A stretch of DNA of 64,000 bases from Morella rubra (taxonomy: Eukaryota; Streptophyta; Magnoliopsida; Fagales; Myricaceae). This document shows positions 13,105 to 26,187 of the stretch, one piece after another. The stretch is taken from contig CM025855.1 of the NCBI GenBank assembly GCA_003952965.2, positions 24,109,469 to 24,173,468 of the forward strand, read 5' to 3'. The position numbers and the translations under genes were made by a program. The notes under the pieces were generated by a model, which searched no databases, was not told the DNA's origin, and was given only the letters and a program-made list of their open reading frames with translations. Numbering within the stretch: the stretch's first letter is position 1; every line of letters starts with the position of its first letter.

Positions 13105-13384
13105 ATGGTGTGCCAAGCAGCAAGTCAAACTAGATTTCGGGCGCTAAAACATGAGAGTGGGATTGCAGGAAAACCTACGATAATAGTAAGAGTGATTGCA
13201 TGCTTTCAACCTTTGCAGGATTGCCAGGTGAGCACAATAAGCATTTACATTTTTGGTCTTTATCAATTCTTCTTCATGATGAATCAATTAGTTTTTCTTA
13301 CTAAAAAGCTACGCTTAATGCTGTGTTCTTGTTGCTGTTTTCCAGGCTGAGTACTTCCGACATTTGCTTAAGCCTGTCACGTAG
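13105..13384 (+). CDS. Conserved peptide uORF of the SAC51 bHLH family (53 aa, two exons)
   Basis: An ATG at 13105 opens a 41-codon segment to 13227. A canonical GT-AG intron (13228-13345) is followed by 12 more codons and TAG at 13382-13384. The peptide contains CQAASQTRFRALKHESGI, then GKPTIIVRVIACFQPL, then EYFRHLLKPVT. This matches, from memory, the conserved upstream peptide in leaders of SAC51/bHLH143-type mRNAs. In Arabidopsis that uORF represses translation of the main ORF, and thermospermine relieves the repression. The frame is also open upstream to 12967, but the family peptide begins at this methionine. It ends 144 genomic bases before the last leader intron acceptor is reached and lies upstream of the main ATG at 13615. 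Confidence 0.9.
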
Positions 13385-13614
13385 ATTGATTTCCCTGTTT
13401 TCTGTATCAAATTTAGCTGGAAATTTTCAGTTTTAGTTTTCTGGTCTTTGTTCCTGAAAGAGGCTGCAAGTATTTGAATATCCCAGATTAAAGCACAAAT
13501 CCATCTCCTGGTAGGTTGTAAAATTCTCTTGTTGATCGTTGTTGCTAAAATGATCTCGGTTTGTATCTTGATTTATTTTTTTTGTTATCCTTTCTAGGTG
13601 ATTTTTTTATCTGG

Positions 13615-14766
13615 ATGGTTCAGGCCAACGAATCTCGGCTTAGTCCGGAGCATTCTGCTTGGAAACCATCTAAGCTGCATTTCATGAGCCCGGGACTCCA
13701 GCCAGGGCAACAGGAATGTTTGCCAGCACATGTAAACCCTGTTACTTGTGTGTCCTCTTCACATATTGCCTTCCCCAGCTTTCCAGTTCCTGCTGTACCA
13801 GACTTGAAGACTGAACAAACAGATGAAGTTCGTGGATCTCTGCAGTGTTTACCTCTTCAATTCCAGAGCTTGCTTCCGGCATGTAACCCATATCTTAAGG
13901 CACAACAATATTTGTTGTCTTATGGGCTAGACATGAAGGCTGTGCCCAATGTAAATTCGGGGTCTTCTCCAAAGAGATTCCTTGTTTTTGATCATTGTGA
14001 GAATCAAACAAGGCTCATTCATAATTCGGTTTGCTTCCCTGCCCAGAATCCAACTACTGCCACAGAACTTTATCAGGTAAATGAGGAAGAGCAGGCAGTT
14101 AGAGTTGGTCAAATTGATCCAAGAAACTACATTTTAAACGAAGAGTCTGGTGAGAATGTGATAGATGAAGAAACCGAGATGCACGAAGACACAGAAGAAA
14201 TCAACGCCTTGCTTTACTCTGATGATGATGAGGAGGAGGATGATTATTATGGCGATGACGATGAAATAGCAAGCACAGGCCATTCTCCAATGGCTGTCAA
14301 GGGGAGTTATGAGAAACATGGACATGTTGAATATGTAACAGATGAAGTTGCGGGTGTTGACGGCCCAAACAAAATACAGAAATTGCTTGATGGTTTCTAC
14401 AAGAGGTCGTCACCTATAGACACTGCTAGTTCAGTGAAATTAGAAAGATCACATGAGTACGACAGTGATGCAGAATCAGGCTATGCCACTGGCCTGAACC
14501 AAGGTCAGGAAGTGGGTTCTGTTTTGGCCAAAATGTGTGTTAAAAGGGATAAGATACGTGAAACATTGAGAAGTCTCCAGAGAATAATTCCTGGTGCAGA
14601 GGGTATGGATCCATTGACGCTGATTGATGAAGCTATAGATTACTTGAAGACTTTGAAGCTCAAAGCCAAATCTCTTGGGGTGAACCACCAATTGGTTGCA
14701 CCGTCTTGTAGCATGTTTGCAAGAGGACTAAAAGAAGGACGAAAAGGTGGTACCCTGGATTTCTAG
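13615..14766 (+). CDS. SAC51: SAC51-like bHLH transcription factor (bHLH143/145 group)
   Basis: A 383-residue nuclear protein of the atypical bHLH subgroup that includes SAC51, a regulator of xylem/stem growth acting downstream of thermospermine. The coding part is one exon: a leader intron 13511-13597 ends 17 bases before the ATG at 13615. Features seen: a variable N-terminal half; an acidic stretch around residues 185-220 (DTEEINALLYSDDDEEEDD, YYGDDDE); and a C-terminal bHLH-like region (KRDKIRETLRSLQRIIPG ... DEAIDYLKTLKLK). The basic region lacks the classical H-E-R residues, as is usual in this group, so E-box binding is doubtful. Translation is probably controlled by the conserved uORF in its leader. 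Its neighbour NPH3 is also next to SAC51 in Arabidopsis. Confidence 0.9.
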   Translation: MVQANESRLSPEHSAWKPSKLHFMSPGLQPGQQECLPAHVNPVTCVSSSHIAFPSFPVPAVPDLKTEQTDEVRGSLQCLPLQFQSLLPACNPYLKAQQYLLSYGLDMKAVPNVNSGSSPKRFLVFDHCENQTRLIHNSVCFPAQNPTTATELYQVNEEEQAVRVGQIDPRNYILNEESGENVIDEETEMHEDTEEINALLYSDDDEEEDDYYGDDDEIASTGHSPMAVKGSYEKHGHVEYVTDEVAGVDGPNKIQKLLDGFYKRSSPIDTASSVKLERSHEYDSDAESGYATGLNQGQEVGSVLAKMCVKRDKIRETLRSLQRIIPGAEGMDPLTLIDEAIDYLKTLKLKAKSLGVNHQLVAPSCSMFARGLKEGRKGGTLDF

Positions 14767-17700
14767 GCTTGAATGATTGATGACTTTGAAATAAGTGTAG
14801 TGGCTTTGGTTACGTGGGGGCCCGCTTCCATCTTTCCTGAAGAGCTGTATATAATGGGCCAATAAAGGGAAGATGTTATGGTTTTGGGAGCGCACTTTGG
14901 TTGCTGGGAGTGATGAAAAGTAGGGGCTTTTTTTGTTGACCGGAAATAGTTGTCTTTTAGCTTTTGGGGGATTAAAGGTTAAAGGCAGTCACAAAGATTT
15001 GAACGCATGGGAGATGTGGTGGGCTGTGCTGGATCCTTTTTCCGCATTGTTGAGAACCTCCCCATGGATTAAGCGCATGCGTGTTTGGTGATTAGGGTCC
15101 CACTTTTAATCTCCGCTTTCTTGACGATTTTATGCATTTTTCCTCTCTCTCAATGTGAGTATAAAAATTCTGAAAGAATAAAGAAAGTAGTTGGTGTGGA
15201 GGAGTGCTTGGAGTGGGAGCGTTAGTCTTCCATCCTGTATTCTGGGGCCCTTCTCTCATCAAATCGTGTTCTAAAAGGTTAACTTGTTTTACTCGAGGGG
15301 GGAAGTCACTCTGTTGTGCAGTGATTCGAGGCTCTCGAGTACTATAGACAAGTTTGTGTCTTTTGTGAGGATTTCTCTCGAGTGGGTTTGGATTGTTTTG
15401 CAGTGATGCTGTCATGAGTTTGTCAGTTGTGTGTGAAGTGTGAAAAATAATTGTAGTGTGAACGTTGCAGTGGTGGTGGTGGGGATAGGGCTTGCTTGGT
15501 ATGGATGGGTGGAGCGGACTTTGGTTGATGTTTTGTTTGTTTTTGTCATCCTATCCAAGCCGTCCTCCTTTTTATGTTCCTTTTGTACTGTGAAATATAT
15601 CTATTGTGAGTTTGTGGTGTTCTTTACTCATGATTGTTGAGGGGTCAGGGCCCTTTGGGTTTACTGAGTACCCAATAAAATTCCTGGCCGGCTATAGTTC
15701 GTCCATGCGGAATGCACAGGGATTGCAGTACGACATCAACAATACCTTGCAGAGAGGCTTTATTACCTTCTCCTATTTTAGGATTAGTTTCTTTTTGACT
15801 GGACTAAACTTGACCCTTTTTTGGGACTTGCAAAGATTAGGCTATGTCCCCATTTGGTAGGGGCACTGGGACATGGCCTAACATGTCGACCATCTCGCAA
15901 CCCTTAATGCCTTCTGACGAACCCAAAACAAAAACCGTTTGGCATAAGCTGCGACCTTAGCTCCGTAACCTCCACGAGGTGAAGACGGCATCACTTCTCT
16001 ACAACGAGAAAGTTATAACGAAACTTCGTAATGGCAGGAAAAAGACCCTGTTTTCTTTTTTTAATGCTTTTCAAAAAAGCACCTCTCGGCACGTGATGTT
16101 ATTATGAACTATTTATTACGTGGTATTTGACGACTGCGGCATTTAGCTCTGTATGCTTTGGATTACAATCTTATAGAGCACGTTTTACTGGGAATAATGG
16201 CTCAAGTAATTCCTTCACTTTATTTTCATGCTTTCATGTAAAGGGAATAATGGCTCCAAGTTCCCCTAATTATTCCCACGAAGATGTCCTTTCTCTCTCC
16301 AAGAACTCAAGAAAACGGCCCCCTACAAGCCCAAGGAAGAGGATTAAAGAGAAAAGAAACGAAAGGCAAAACGCTCCGTAATGGACACCTGTGTTACGAT
16401 CTCCCTTTTTCATGAAAGCCATCATAATTTTCATGACTCCACCCCCCAATCTGTTGGTTTTGGGTGACCACTTCCTGAATCGACGCAACTAATCGCGCCA
16501 AACTGTCTCTTTCGTAAATATATATATATAGCTTCTGACAACGTTGTAGATTATCATTCCACAAATAATAAATTTAATATGCTATTCTATGGCATATGGG
16601 TCTTGGTAAGACTTTCTAATGTTGTCAGCTTTTTTAGACGTTGGGATCCGGAACATCCTACATTTGATGAAACAACCTCTCGTAAATACTTTCATATTGG
16701 CTGACTATTTGGCAAAAGAATGGACTTAGGGTAAAAATTGGGAACTTTTGGTGGCCCAAAGATTTCAAGTTACACAAAATGGTGGGTGGTCATCATATAT
16801 CAAATTGTGATTTTAGACTTTTTTGTCTTATTGTATTGAGAGGTACTCCGTACTTTGACAAGCTTGGATTTGTTAGTATTAAATCTTAGTTTATGTTATT
16901 TTTTGTTTCTATTTTTGGACGTTGGTAATTTATTCTTTGGGACTTTCTCTTTGTGTTTGTGAATCGTGTTTGGTACAATGTAACCATGATATTCTTCTAC
17001 TATAAATGAGAGTATTTAATAAAAATTAGAAATTCTTCTACTATAAATGAGAGTATTTAATAAAAATTAGAAGTACCATGTATATAAAATTTGTTATCAA
17101 GTAGTAGCGGTGATCACGTTCTTGATTGAGCTAATTAGTGTTTCGATGAGGTAATTGATGTTTCTCAGGTGGCTTATGTTTCTTAAAACATTTAAAGCAT
17201 GTTCCACCTAGCCATAAAATGGGATTTAGGAATCAACTTTGTACTGGTTTAGGAATTGGCATCATTGGGTACATCTAAATCAACAAGAAGTATATTTGTT
17301 ACTCTTTCCCCATTCTCATTCTTATTGTTATTGGTTACCATACATGTAGCTATGAAGTTAGATTTTAGGGGATATATTTAGTTAATATGTGAACCAATGA
17401 TCGAGTTTCTACTTGAATTGCATAGAATAATTTTGAGAGATAGACACAACATATAAATTATACTATATTTAATATTATTTGTGTGAACTTTCTGTCAGTG
17501 TGACTATGTAAGTCTTATAATAAACGTTATCCGTAAATGGGAGATAAGTTTTGACCTTAGAATTAGAAATGCTGTGCAAATGTCGTTATAAAATCATCAA
17601 TTAGTCAAACGGTACGATTTGGCAATGCTGCATGCACCACTAAATGGGCCGTTTGTTTTGACAAGGAGTGCTTACTGAATTAATGGGCTCTCTTAGTGTA

Positions 17701-19981
17701 AGACAGTTTGGAAATGGGCTCTTTTTCCAAAACCAAATATCTCTGCCTGGCTGCTATCTCAAAAAATAATTTCAAAAGTTTTTTCTGTAAAGAACTAATG
17801 AACAAAAGAAAAACTAAATGCATATCATGCAACTAGCTCTATCTAATACAAAAGTTGTTGAATTGCTAAATAAAGACTGGTGAAAAAAAAAAAAACAAAG
17901 GGCATAGGACCGCTGGTGTCAATAGTTGAACTGTAGAAGGCATCAATCCAAGCTCGGCTTTCCCCACTCTTCAGGCTCGCTCCCGCAATGCCACCCTCTC
18001 TCTGGTCCCACTCCCAACATCTAGCCACCCAATCTGTGTTTTGACACTCCTCCTGGGTCGGAGGTCCAGGTTCGATTCATCTCTCTTTATCTATAGTTCT
18101 CGATATTTAGTCTGTTTTCCTTAGCTATATAATTGGTAATTGGTCCGTAATGCGCAACGGGTGAATTATGGGTTTGCCAATTGAAGTGGCAAGGTGTATT
18201 GGGCTTGCCAACGCTCTTTAGACGCCGGGTCGTGTCCCTCCCACCAGGCTAGGGGTTCTAGCGAGGGTTGAGAGAGACGAAGGGGGCAGGTGTATTGGCC
18301 AGTATCCCATTAAGTTAGAGCCTATTGCTTACTGAAGCTTATACTGTAAGGGCTTGTTAGTCTACACATCGTAATTCTCTCCAGAGTATCAACATTAGGA
18401 AGATTGGTTTTCCGATTGCTTCCTATTGTTTGAGATAATATCATCACGAATCTGTAACATCGAGCATGATATCATCACCAACTAGCCTTAGAATCATCCT
18501 TCAAGAATGTAACGCACGGGGAAGGGTGAGATCAGCTGCATAGTTCTACCAAGCAACAATTTTGTTCTTCTCTCACTTTTCAAGCTACTTGATTTGGTAT
18601 CACCATCATCGCAGCATGTGGGTAGGCCTTTTCTCTTGCCCGTTTTGAATAAGGTGTCCTGGCAGGTGGCTCCCACTGTTTTCCATGGCTTATACTATGA
18701 CTACCTAGAAAGTACGTGCAACTCTCCAAAACTATACCTTTTTCCTTTAAACGTGGCAATGCACAGGCTGGACTTTTCATAGCACTCCTTATACTGTACA
18801 TAGAAGTGATGCCTTGGCAGATTATTTGGCTATTTGCTATATACGCAGATTCGGACATTTTCCTTTGAAGTCGCAGACATTTGAATACCCACAACTTTTA
18901 GCCTTTTGCTCGACATATTAAATCAGCTATGCCTTTTTCCATACAAGATGCCAAAGTAGGGGATCTCATATCATGCATTTTCCTTTCTATACTTTGGCCA
19001 TATTACATGATGTACTTCTCATCTTGCAAGTGCGGTGCCGTAAAAATGGAGTCGTGTCCTCCAATATCATCATCTATTGAGTCCTTTCGTACATCAGAGA
19101 TCACGACATGAACGAGCCCATTGAAGTGAGGGTTGCAGAGAGTTCTCTGATTACCATTTAGGGCTCGAATCGCCTACAGTTCAATTATTTGGATTCAGAG
19201 AATATAGCTGTTCAACGAGCATAAGTGTAAATTCAATGACAGTTCTATTTATTTTGTTGGAACTTTGCGGGAACTTTCGGAAGGAAATGCTTGTCATCAG
19301 GCGTCCACACTAGTTAGGCGCTTTACCTCTGGTAAGTCCGTTCGTAGCATGCTTTTTCACAAACCACTTGCTTGGGCCATCAGTGGCTCTGAAGCATTAG
19401 TATCCGGTCATTTGCTGTCGAAAAAGTTCAGATGCCAAAGTAAGTCAATTGTGCAAGACTACTGAATTTTAAAAACTGCAGTCCCTGCCTGGTACTCTGT
19501 GACCTTGATGGTGGGACTCGTGTAATGGCTCAGAATCTCTCCGTGTGAAAATGGCATCCCTTTATGCAGCACATGTACATTCTTCCGTGTGTTCTCTGCT
19601 CATGGTATGTCAGGGAAATTGACAGTAAATTTACTGATCTGTTTTGAGTTTTTTTTTTCTCGTAATTTCATCTAGCATATTAGGTATATGAAATTATGTA
19701 ACTGTAAAGGCCACTAGGCCTTTCGTCCAAGGTATTTCAACTCTTAACTTCCCCTGTTTAAGAGTATGTTACCACCTGACATAAACGTAGTTCTTATGGC
19801 AAATGATAAAGACCCGCAACCAACACAATAACCGATTTTGGTAACTTATTGTACTCAAGGGAGCTTTCAAAAGAAACATTTGCTCCCACAAAACAAAATA
19901 AACAAAACGAAAGATATATTTGAACACAAGATAAAAATCTAGGATGTAGGTTTATCTTGGCAACTTGAACTCTCTAATCTG
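14767..19981. other. SAC51-like 3' UTR and intergenic DNA between convergent genes
   Basis: Tail-to-tail spacer between the bHLH gene and NPH3. The first several hundred bases may be 3' UTR. The rest has only short, unsupported open frames. A short tandem duplication lies at 16991-17071. A stretch around 18030-18300 has a tRNA-B-box-like GGTTCGATTC but no cloverleaf that I could fold, and may be a decayed SINE. Confidence 0.55.
16991..17071. repeat. 41-bp perfect tandem duplication
   Basis: The 40-base unit starting ATTCTTCTACTATAAATGAG occurs at 16991-17030 and again, after one A, at 17032-17071 with no mismatch seen. It is probably a recent slippage or repair duplication in intergenic DNA. 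Confidence 0.9.
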
Positions 19982-22900
19982 TCAGGATATTGAATTTCTC
20001 CACTTTCTAGGTGTTTTTCTAGTCCGTTCTGAAGCTGTTGGGAGCTGAGATCCAACATCCTGGTTTTCTAAATGCGTCATCTTTGTAAGCTTGCTTAGTT
20101 TCTTCCACCCACTGCTCCACGGTGATGTCTGTTTCGGCTTCAACATTTTATCAAACTGTCTCTGCAGATTTTCCATGTCATTCTGGAGTTCAAGGTACTT
20201 CGTTTTCACAGTCTCGAGTTCAAACTTCAGTGTGTTGATGTCCTTCTTAGCAGCTGTCCATCCTTCTTGGAATGACTGTGGGGTCCCTTCAAGTAGTGTT
20301 TTCCGGTTCGAAATCAATGGCTGGTATTGAGATTCACCACCTTCCTTCAGGGAGCTGTTGGCTATTGCATTGCTTATCTTTACCTGCTCAGAGAAGAGGA
20401 CTTGTACCACGACTCTTAATGGAAGCCGTTCATTTTGAGCAGCATGCATGCATGCATCAAGTGAGAGCTTTTGGCAATCCATCACTCGGCAAAGTCTCTT
20501 CCTTTCATGCTCAGAAAGCGTGGGATGGGCCTGTTACTTTGTTAGACAGATAAGAATTCTTATAAAAAGAATGTGCAGGTTACATGAAACTCCAATACTC
20601 CCATTTCATGGCATAAAAATGTGTTCCCTCTCGATAATCTATATTCTAATTCTTCTAAAAGGCACTTATTTAGCAATTGACTATTTTTATTTTTGTTCAT
20701 CTCGTGATATAGATGGTTGATTATACATGTTTATGGATCCCGGAACATGCATGATACAAGCAGAAGCATGAGATTACTAGCATCGTGATGATGCATGCAT
20801 GCCGGTGACATTTCTAGTGCTCTGGTCTTTCTGATGAGCCATCATACGATTGCTATAGGAAAAGCTTGTCTGTGCCCCCTACATCCTCCATGAATGAAGA
20901 TCTGAGTGCATGCTCATATTCATAACAAGCATACTTGCATATAAAAGAAGCAACTAATTTGTGGAGTTCCTCTAGTCTAAAGTAGCAGGCAAGCTTTGAT
21001 TGTTTTAATCATACTTATAGAGCTCATCAAGAACGATGAGTCTGGTATGAGATAGCATCCATTTATCTTATTTTGGGGAAAGCAAAAAAGCATACACTTT
21101 ACTGCAAAGGAAACCATTTGTGCATGGAATTCCGTGTGAGGTACCGTTCCTGGGCAATTTTTTTTTTTTTGTTTTACCTGAACTTCATTGAGAAGAGTAT
21201 CATCAGGAATAATGAATTACCTTAAGATAAGAATCAATTGCTCTGTAAAGTCCGTCGTCGCAGGTCCTTGCAGATTCAGGCAAAGCTTCCGCCAGTACCT
21301 GAAACTTTGTTAGGGAGAGGTTTCTATCTCTGGATACCTCCGTTAGATAACTGTCAACGAGCCTTGCCACTCTCATCTTAGCGTTTGGGTTAGCACCCCT
21401 ATGATTACCTCCATACATGTTTTTGTCAGAAAAAGACTGTCTACTAGGACTTGAACTTTCTGTCTGTTCTTGAACTAGAAAATGTTCCAGTAGTCTCTGA
21501 ACAAGATCCACATCATACATTGTCTCTCCTTTATTATAAGAAGGAATAAGAAGGTCCGCCAATGTGGCCTGTTCAAACTGCATTCCTACTCTTTTCTCCA
21601 ATTCAGTTACCAAAGCAGGAGCCACTCTCAACATGTTCGCCATTCTCAAAAGCTTAAGTAGGAAGCTGCACGAGACACTATCCTTCTGTGGAGGAATTAT
21701 ACTTATGAGGCTCTCAATGATCATCCGCTGATCTTTGGCATGAACAGTAGAAAGATCATCTTTGGTTCCCGCCACAATCATATGGAGGCCACCCTTCCAA
21801 TTACCGCCACCGCCGCTACTAGTATTACTGTTGCTGCTATTGCTTCCATCCCCTCCTGCCCCCGATTCGTCCCTAATCAGGCCCGGAAGCCATTTTGCTG
21901 CATAATGAGTTATTGCAGCTCCAATCAGTTCAAACCTCATACCCTTTACCTTAATGGCTGTGATGACCCTGACGAAGTGATCAATCCTAAGTATAGAAAC
22001 ATCTTCAAACCACCAATCAGGAGGAACCTGCTGATTCCTACTGGGACTGGAGTCCTTCGCGTCATTCCATTTCGGGCTGGAATCTTTTGGGGGCTTTCCA
22101 GTGTATGCCCATCTTATTCCTTTCGGATTGGCACAGGCCTTCCAAGCAATGGACTCGCTGCATCTTCGGACAATTTGGAGGTTCTCAGCCCATGGTGAGA
22201 GCTTTTCACAGCTTTTCAACACTACAATGGAGTCCCTCCATGAGGATAAAACTACGTAGCTCAGAAATGCTTCAGTTTTAAATATAAGATTGCCTTCTTC
22301 TAAGTCCTCTGTCATTTCAAGGTACTCGGCAGCACATCTGATGCCAGAGATATTGGCTGCAGTTAGATCAACGGCAATTCCATAGCAGAATTTTGCTGCT
22401 AACTCAAAAGCGTCAGGTCCACCAGGCAGGTCTTCCAGAGCAATCGTATTCAAGTCAGGGTCCCGTGATTCATATAGGATCCTATTCATCTTTCCACTCC
22501 GAGAAAGCAAGGGATACTTAAAGACGGAAACAGAGAGAGAAAGAAGCCATGAATAAGTTCAGTTGTGAGCTACGAATTTTAAAGCTAGGAGTAGGAGATG
22601 TATAATTCAAACATTTGCATTGAGCAGAAAATTAACTACCTTGTGCAAGTGGAAAGTAACATCCGCGATTTGGACTTGCAAGTCACTGGGAATATCAGTT
22701 GCAACATGCCTACAGATCAAAACAAATCCGTCGCTCTTAGGTCTGCTGGTCGTTTTGAAAACACTTGTATAATGGGCACAATTATTTTACATATAAACAG
22801 TACCAAAACTATTGGGGATGAACAAAACGACACGAAGACGCAGTTTTGCATTTATGCAGAACAAAAGTCACGTAATTTGGCTGAAACTTACATGCTATAG

Positions 22901-23150
22901 GCCTGCTAATTGTTCTAAAAGAATTGATTTACTAGCACTAACATGCAAAAACTTTGCCGAGGAAAAAAAAAAGATGCTAAACCTTCAACTGCAGTTCTTA
23001 TGTATTCAAAGAGACTTTGTTCTGTAATTCTACATACCAAGACTGGCCTCTTAACTCAAAACCGTCTGTCTTGACCGCATGCTTGCTTGAACTAAGAACG
23101 CCATTCCCGTAGTCTCGGCCTCCAACTGACTCAGTCTCTGATTCCCACAT
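19982..23150 (-). CDS. NPH3: NPH3, BTB/NPH3-domain phototropism adaptor
   Basis: NON-PHOTOTROPIC HYPOCOTYL 3 binds phototropins at the plasma membrane and acts as a CUL3 substrate adaptor in blue-light signalling. Minus-strand exons: 23150-23038, 22709-22640, 22516-21221 and 20530-19982, all in frame, giving 675 residues. The N terminus [19 protein letters not shown] and the segment [19 protein letters not shown] match NPH3 itself rather than RPT2 or NPY relatives. Seen: a BTB domain at about residues 40-150; an NPH3 domain starting near [18 protein letters not shown] (about 229); a coiled coil in the last exon ([19 protein letters not shown]); and the C-terminal KWRNSIS, whose serine third from the end is the 14-3-3 site in Arabidopsis NPH3. 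Arabidopsis NPH3 is about 745 residues; the shortening here is in the Gly/Ser-rich loops. Confidence 0.96.
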
Positions 23151-26011
23151 GATGGAAACCAAATTGTCAGGGACCTTGAGCAGGATTTTCTCAGTAAAGG
23201 GCCTCCCACCAAACAAGGGGAGAGAACAAGGAAACTGAGCACAAGAAAAAGCCAGTAACAGGCAGAAAGGCAGAAGACTCTGCTGACACTAAATGGAAAA
23301 ATCACACATGGGATGCTTGGAATTATCTGGAAATGTCAGCTTCTTTGGCAGATTTTCACGGCCTCTTACAGGCTGTGAAGTAATGGGCAAAGTAGCACTG
23401 TTTTGGATCATTTGAGTTGCATTTCTTTGCTTTTTAGCTTTGTGTTTCAGATACTTTTCTCTATGCATAAAGAGTGGGATATTCAGTCTCTTCCATTTAA
23501 TAATATCCCATTTTCTCTTTTGTGTCTTTTGGTTGGTTTCCCCTTTCCACAGCTTTTCTTCATAATGTGTTCATTAATATCCGAAAACATTCATCTTTGA
23601 CCAGAAAGAATAAAGGATATTTACAGAGCAGGTGTTGGTTTTGTAATAGATAGAAGTTCCAAATCACAAAATTTTCACCATTCAGGGACCCTAATTCTTG
23701 TGGATCAGGCTGCTCTACAGTCTACAGAGAATGACATCTCATTGATCAGCTTCCAATGATTTATGAATTTGTATTTAGATGTTGAAGCTCGAAATGATTT
23801 ACTTATTTATATGTCGTTAACATTATTCGAATTGGGTCCAATGTTAATACTTCATGCGCGACAAATATATTTGTATTTCATCAAAACATGTCGTCTAATC
23901 CAGATCTTTTCCCAGTACTTTCACCATAATCGCCCTCCGCGCTCTGATTCGGAGAAGAAAAAACTGGGGCACATCTGGACGAACAGTTGAAAATATGCTG
24001 GACCACAAAAAATGTTCAGTCCGGCAGCAATAACTTCTGATTGGGCTCCTTGAGATGGTTTTGTGTTTTGATAAAAAGTTCAACTTCACATGCTTTGTAA
24101 GCCAATCAAGTTTGGTGTTCGGGTCCCCTCTGTATTAAAAGCGGTTGTCTTTGTGCAAACCCATGTAGCTGAGATTTCTATTTTCATAGCCAAATTCCCA
24201 GTTTCTTAATGTCCCCTTGATCATTAGGCCCCTTATGGTAACTTGCAAATCCTCAATTTTTACTAAATTAGGAGGTTTCTTAATTATACCACTGATAGAA
24301 ACGATAAGCATGTCCTCCACCATCTACAAGTAGTGGCCCTTCTGTAAGGCTGTTGCTGTCTCTTTTCTTCGTTCAATTGCACCCCAGAGTTGTAGGGCCT
24401 GTTTACTGTAAGTTTGGAGACATGTACGTCATATTTTATCGCTAGACCCCATGCCTCTGAAGCTGTTCACGAGCCCACCATCCTTTGATTTTACAAGCGA
24501 ACACACGCACGCACACAAACATATATGTGTATTCATAATATTGTATCAGTAAATCAACAAGAATGGTTGTTTGCTTGCGGAAGCGTACGTTCAACGAAAA
24601 GAGCAGGCAACGGGCAACGGTACAAAACTCTCCTACCTAACAGTGATGGGGGATAAGGAATTAGGTGGGACCTCTAATAGCTCTAGTGGCAGGAGAGTAT
24701 GGTTCCCATTCCTTAACCCAGTGGCAGCTGCTGCCTACGATGTGCTTTTAAAAATGCCAGTCCATGTACCCAACAGGAAAATGGAGTTCCATGCTGTATG
24801 ATTGATGCGGAAATCACAAAGAAAGCGTAGTCTACTGGAAGTGAACCTTCTAGACAATCCAAAATAGTTTTATACAATCATGTGATCTTTGGTATCATTC
24901 CACTTCCTCCCCCCCGGCCCCTCCCTCTTTTCAAAAACGAGGCCCCCCCCAGAAATGCTTGTCTGTGAAATTATCTGCTAACAGTTCATGACACCGCACC
25001 TGTGTCCTTTGGTATTATGGTTCTTATGGCAGCATTCCAAAATACACAAGTTTTGTCCACAAAATGGGAGGCAACAGACAAATAAGAGTGTTCTGTACCA
25101 AAACATTATTCATACAGAGCATATGCTCACTACCTTTCCAACCACCCCGAAATAAAAAAAAAAAAAAAAAGAAAAAAAAGGAGAGGCAAAAAAATTTAAC
25201 ATGGATTAACTTGCTAGAAGATTATGATGTTCTATAATTATCTATCCAAATTGCACGGTACAATTTGAAAAAAAATGAATATAATAAATAGACCCTATAC
25301 AATTTAATGTTATGACATTATGGGATTTACGATAAAGTCGACATATTGTGTCTATCTCTCTCCACTTCTTACAATTCAAATAAAAAATTGCAGGAATATC
25401 TAATCCCTGGTGGAGTACTGAAAAGAAGTGAAAGGGTTAAATATATACTATTAGGTTTGAATCTTTTTCCAAGCTCATATAACTTCAAGAACGGTTGGAT
25501 CAAGCAGTGAAAAGTGAGATGGGGTTGTGTACGTCAAGCAGGACGTTCACAGAACAAAATATAATTACCAAAAAAAAAAAGTCCAGAAATATTTCCATCA
25601 AAGTTGTAGGGAAGCTATGGCCCTGGTCAGCTGAGTGAAAAATGTGCCGATTCGAACGGGCTCTATACCGTTGGGACACATGATCAGTTGAAGGGTCGAG
25701 GATATATACCTGTTGCTTCTTCATATAGGACAAAGGACTCATCTGCTAATTGTTTAAACTTTTGATTTGCGGTGTCCACTCCAGAGTTAGATGTGGACTA
25801 GACCAAACTATGAGAGACAGAGGTCGTCCTATGGTTTTTGAACTTTTTGTCGTGTCGATTTGTTTGATGTGGACTAGACCTAGCTAGTGATTCAGTGGGA
25901 GTCCTTGAAAAGGGAGGGGATCAGGGAGTCAATCTATAGTTGGTACCTAAGTCCTGTATATTTATGCCTAGACTTGTCCAGCTTTCTTCATGGACCGAAG
26001 CAATTGATTTC

Positions 26012-26187
26012 TGATACCCCGCACAACATTTTTTTTTTTTTTTTTGAGTAAATGGTAAGTATATTTCCAAAGAACATTATAAAAGGGTGGCCCAAAGTTA
26101 CAATTATAGCATCAGTCACATGAGACCATGGAACAAACAAAAGTAATGTCTAAGCCAAGCACACAAAATCTCAAATGTGATACCCCG
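26012..26187 (-). mobile_element. Possible short retroposon (LINE/SINE tail) with 10-bp flanking repeat
   Basis: A poly-T run at about 26029-26045 leads into GAGTAAATGGTAAGTATATT, which in reverse reads like the 3' end of a plant retroposon followed by poly-A. TGATACCCCG occurs at 26012-26021 and 26178-26187, flanking it. Seven bases separate the left repeat from the poly-T, so the flanking repeat is not a clean target-site duplication. Family unknown. Confidence 0.45.

Noticed and set aside
12967-13107. N-terminal extension of the SAC51 uORF
   Set aside because: The frame is open upstream, but the conserved peptide starts at the ATG at 13105 and the upstream part is probably intronic.
18030-18300. 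tRNA-like B box (GGTTCGATTC) and possible tRNA or SINE
   Set aside because: No cloverleaf could be folded by eye, and no poly-A or flanking duplication was found.
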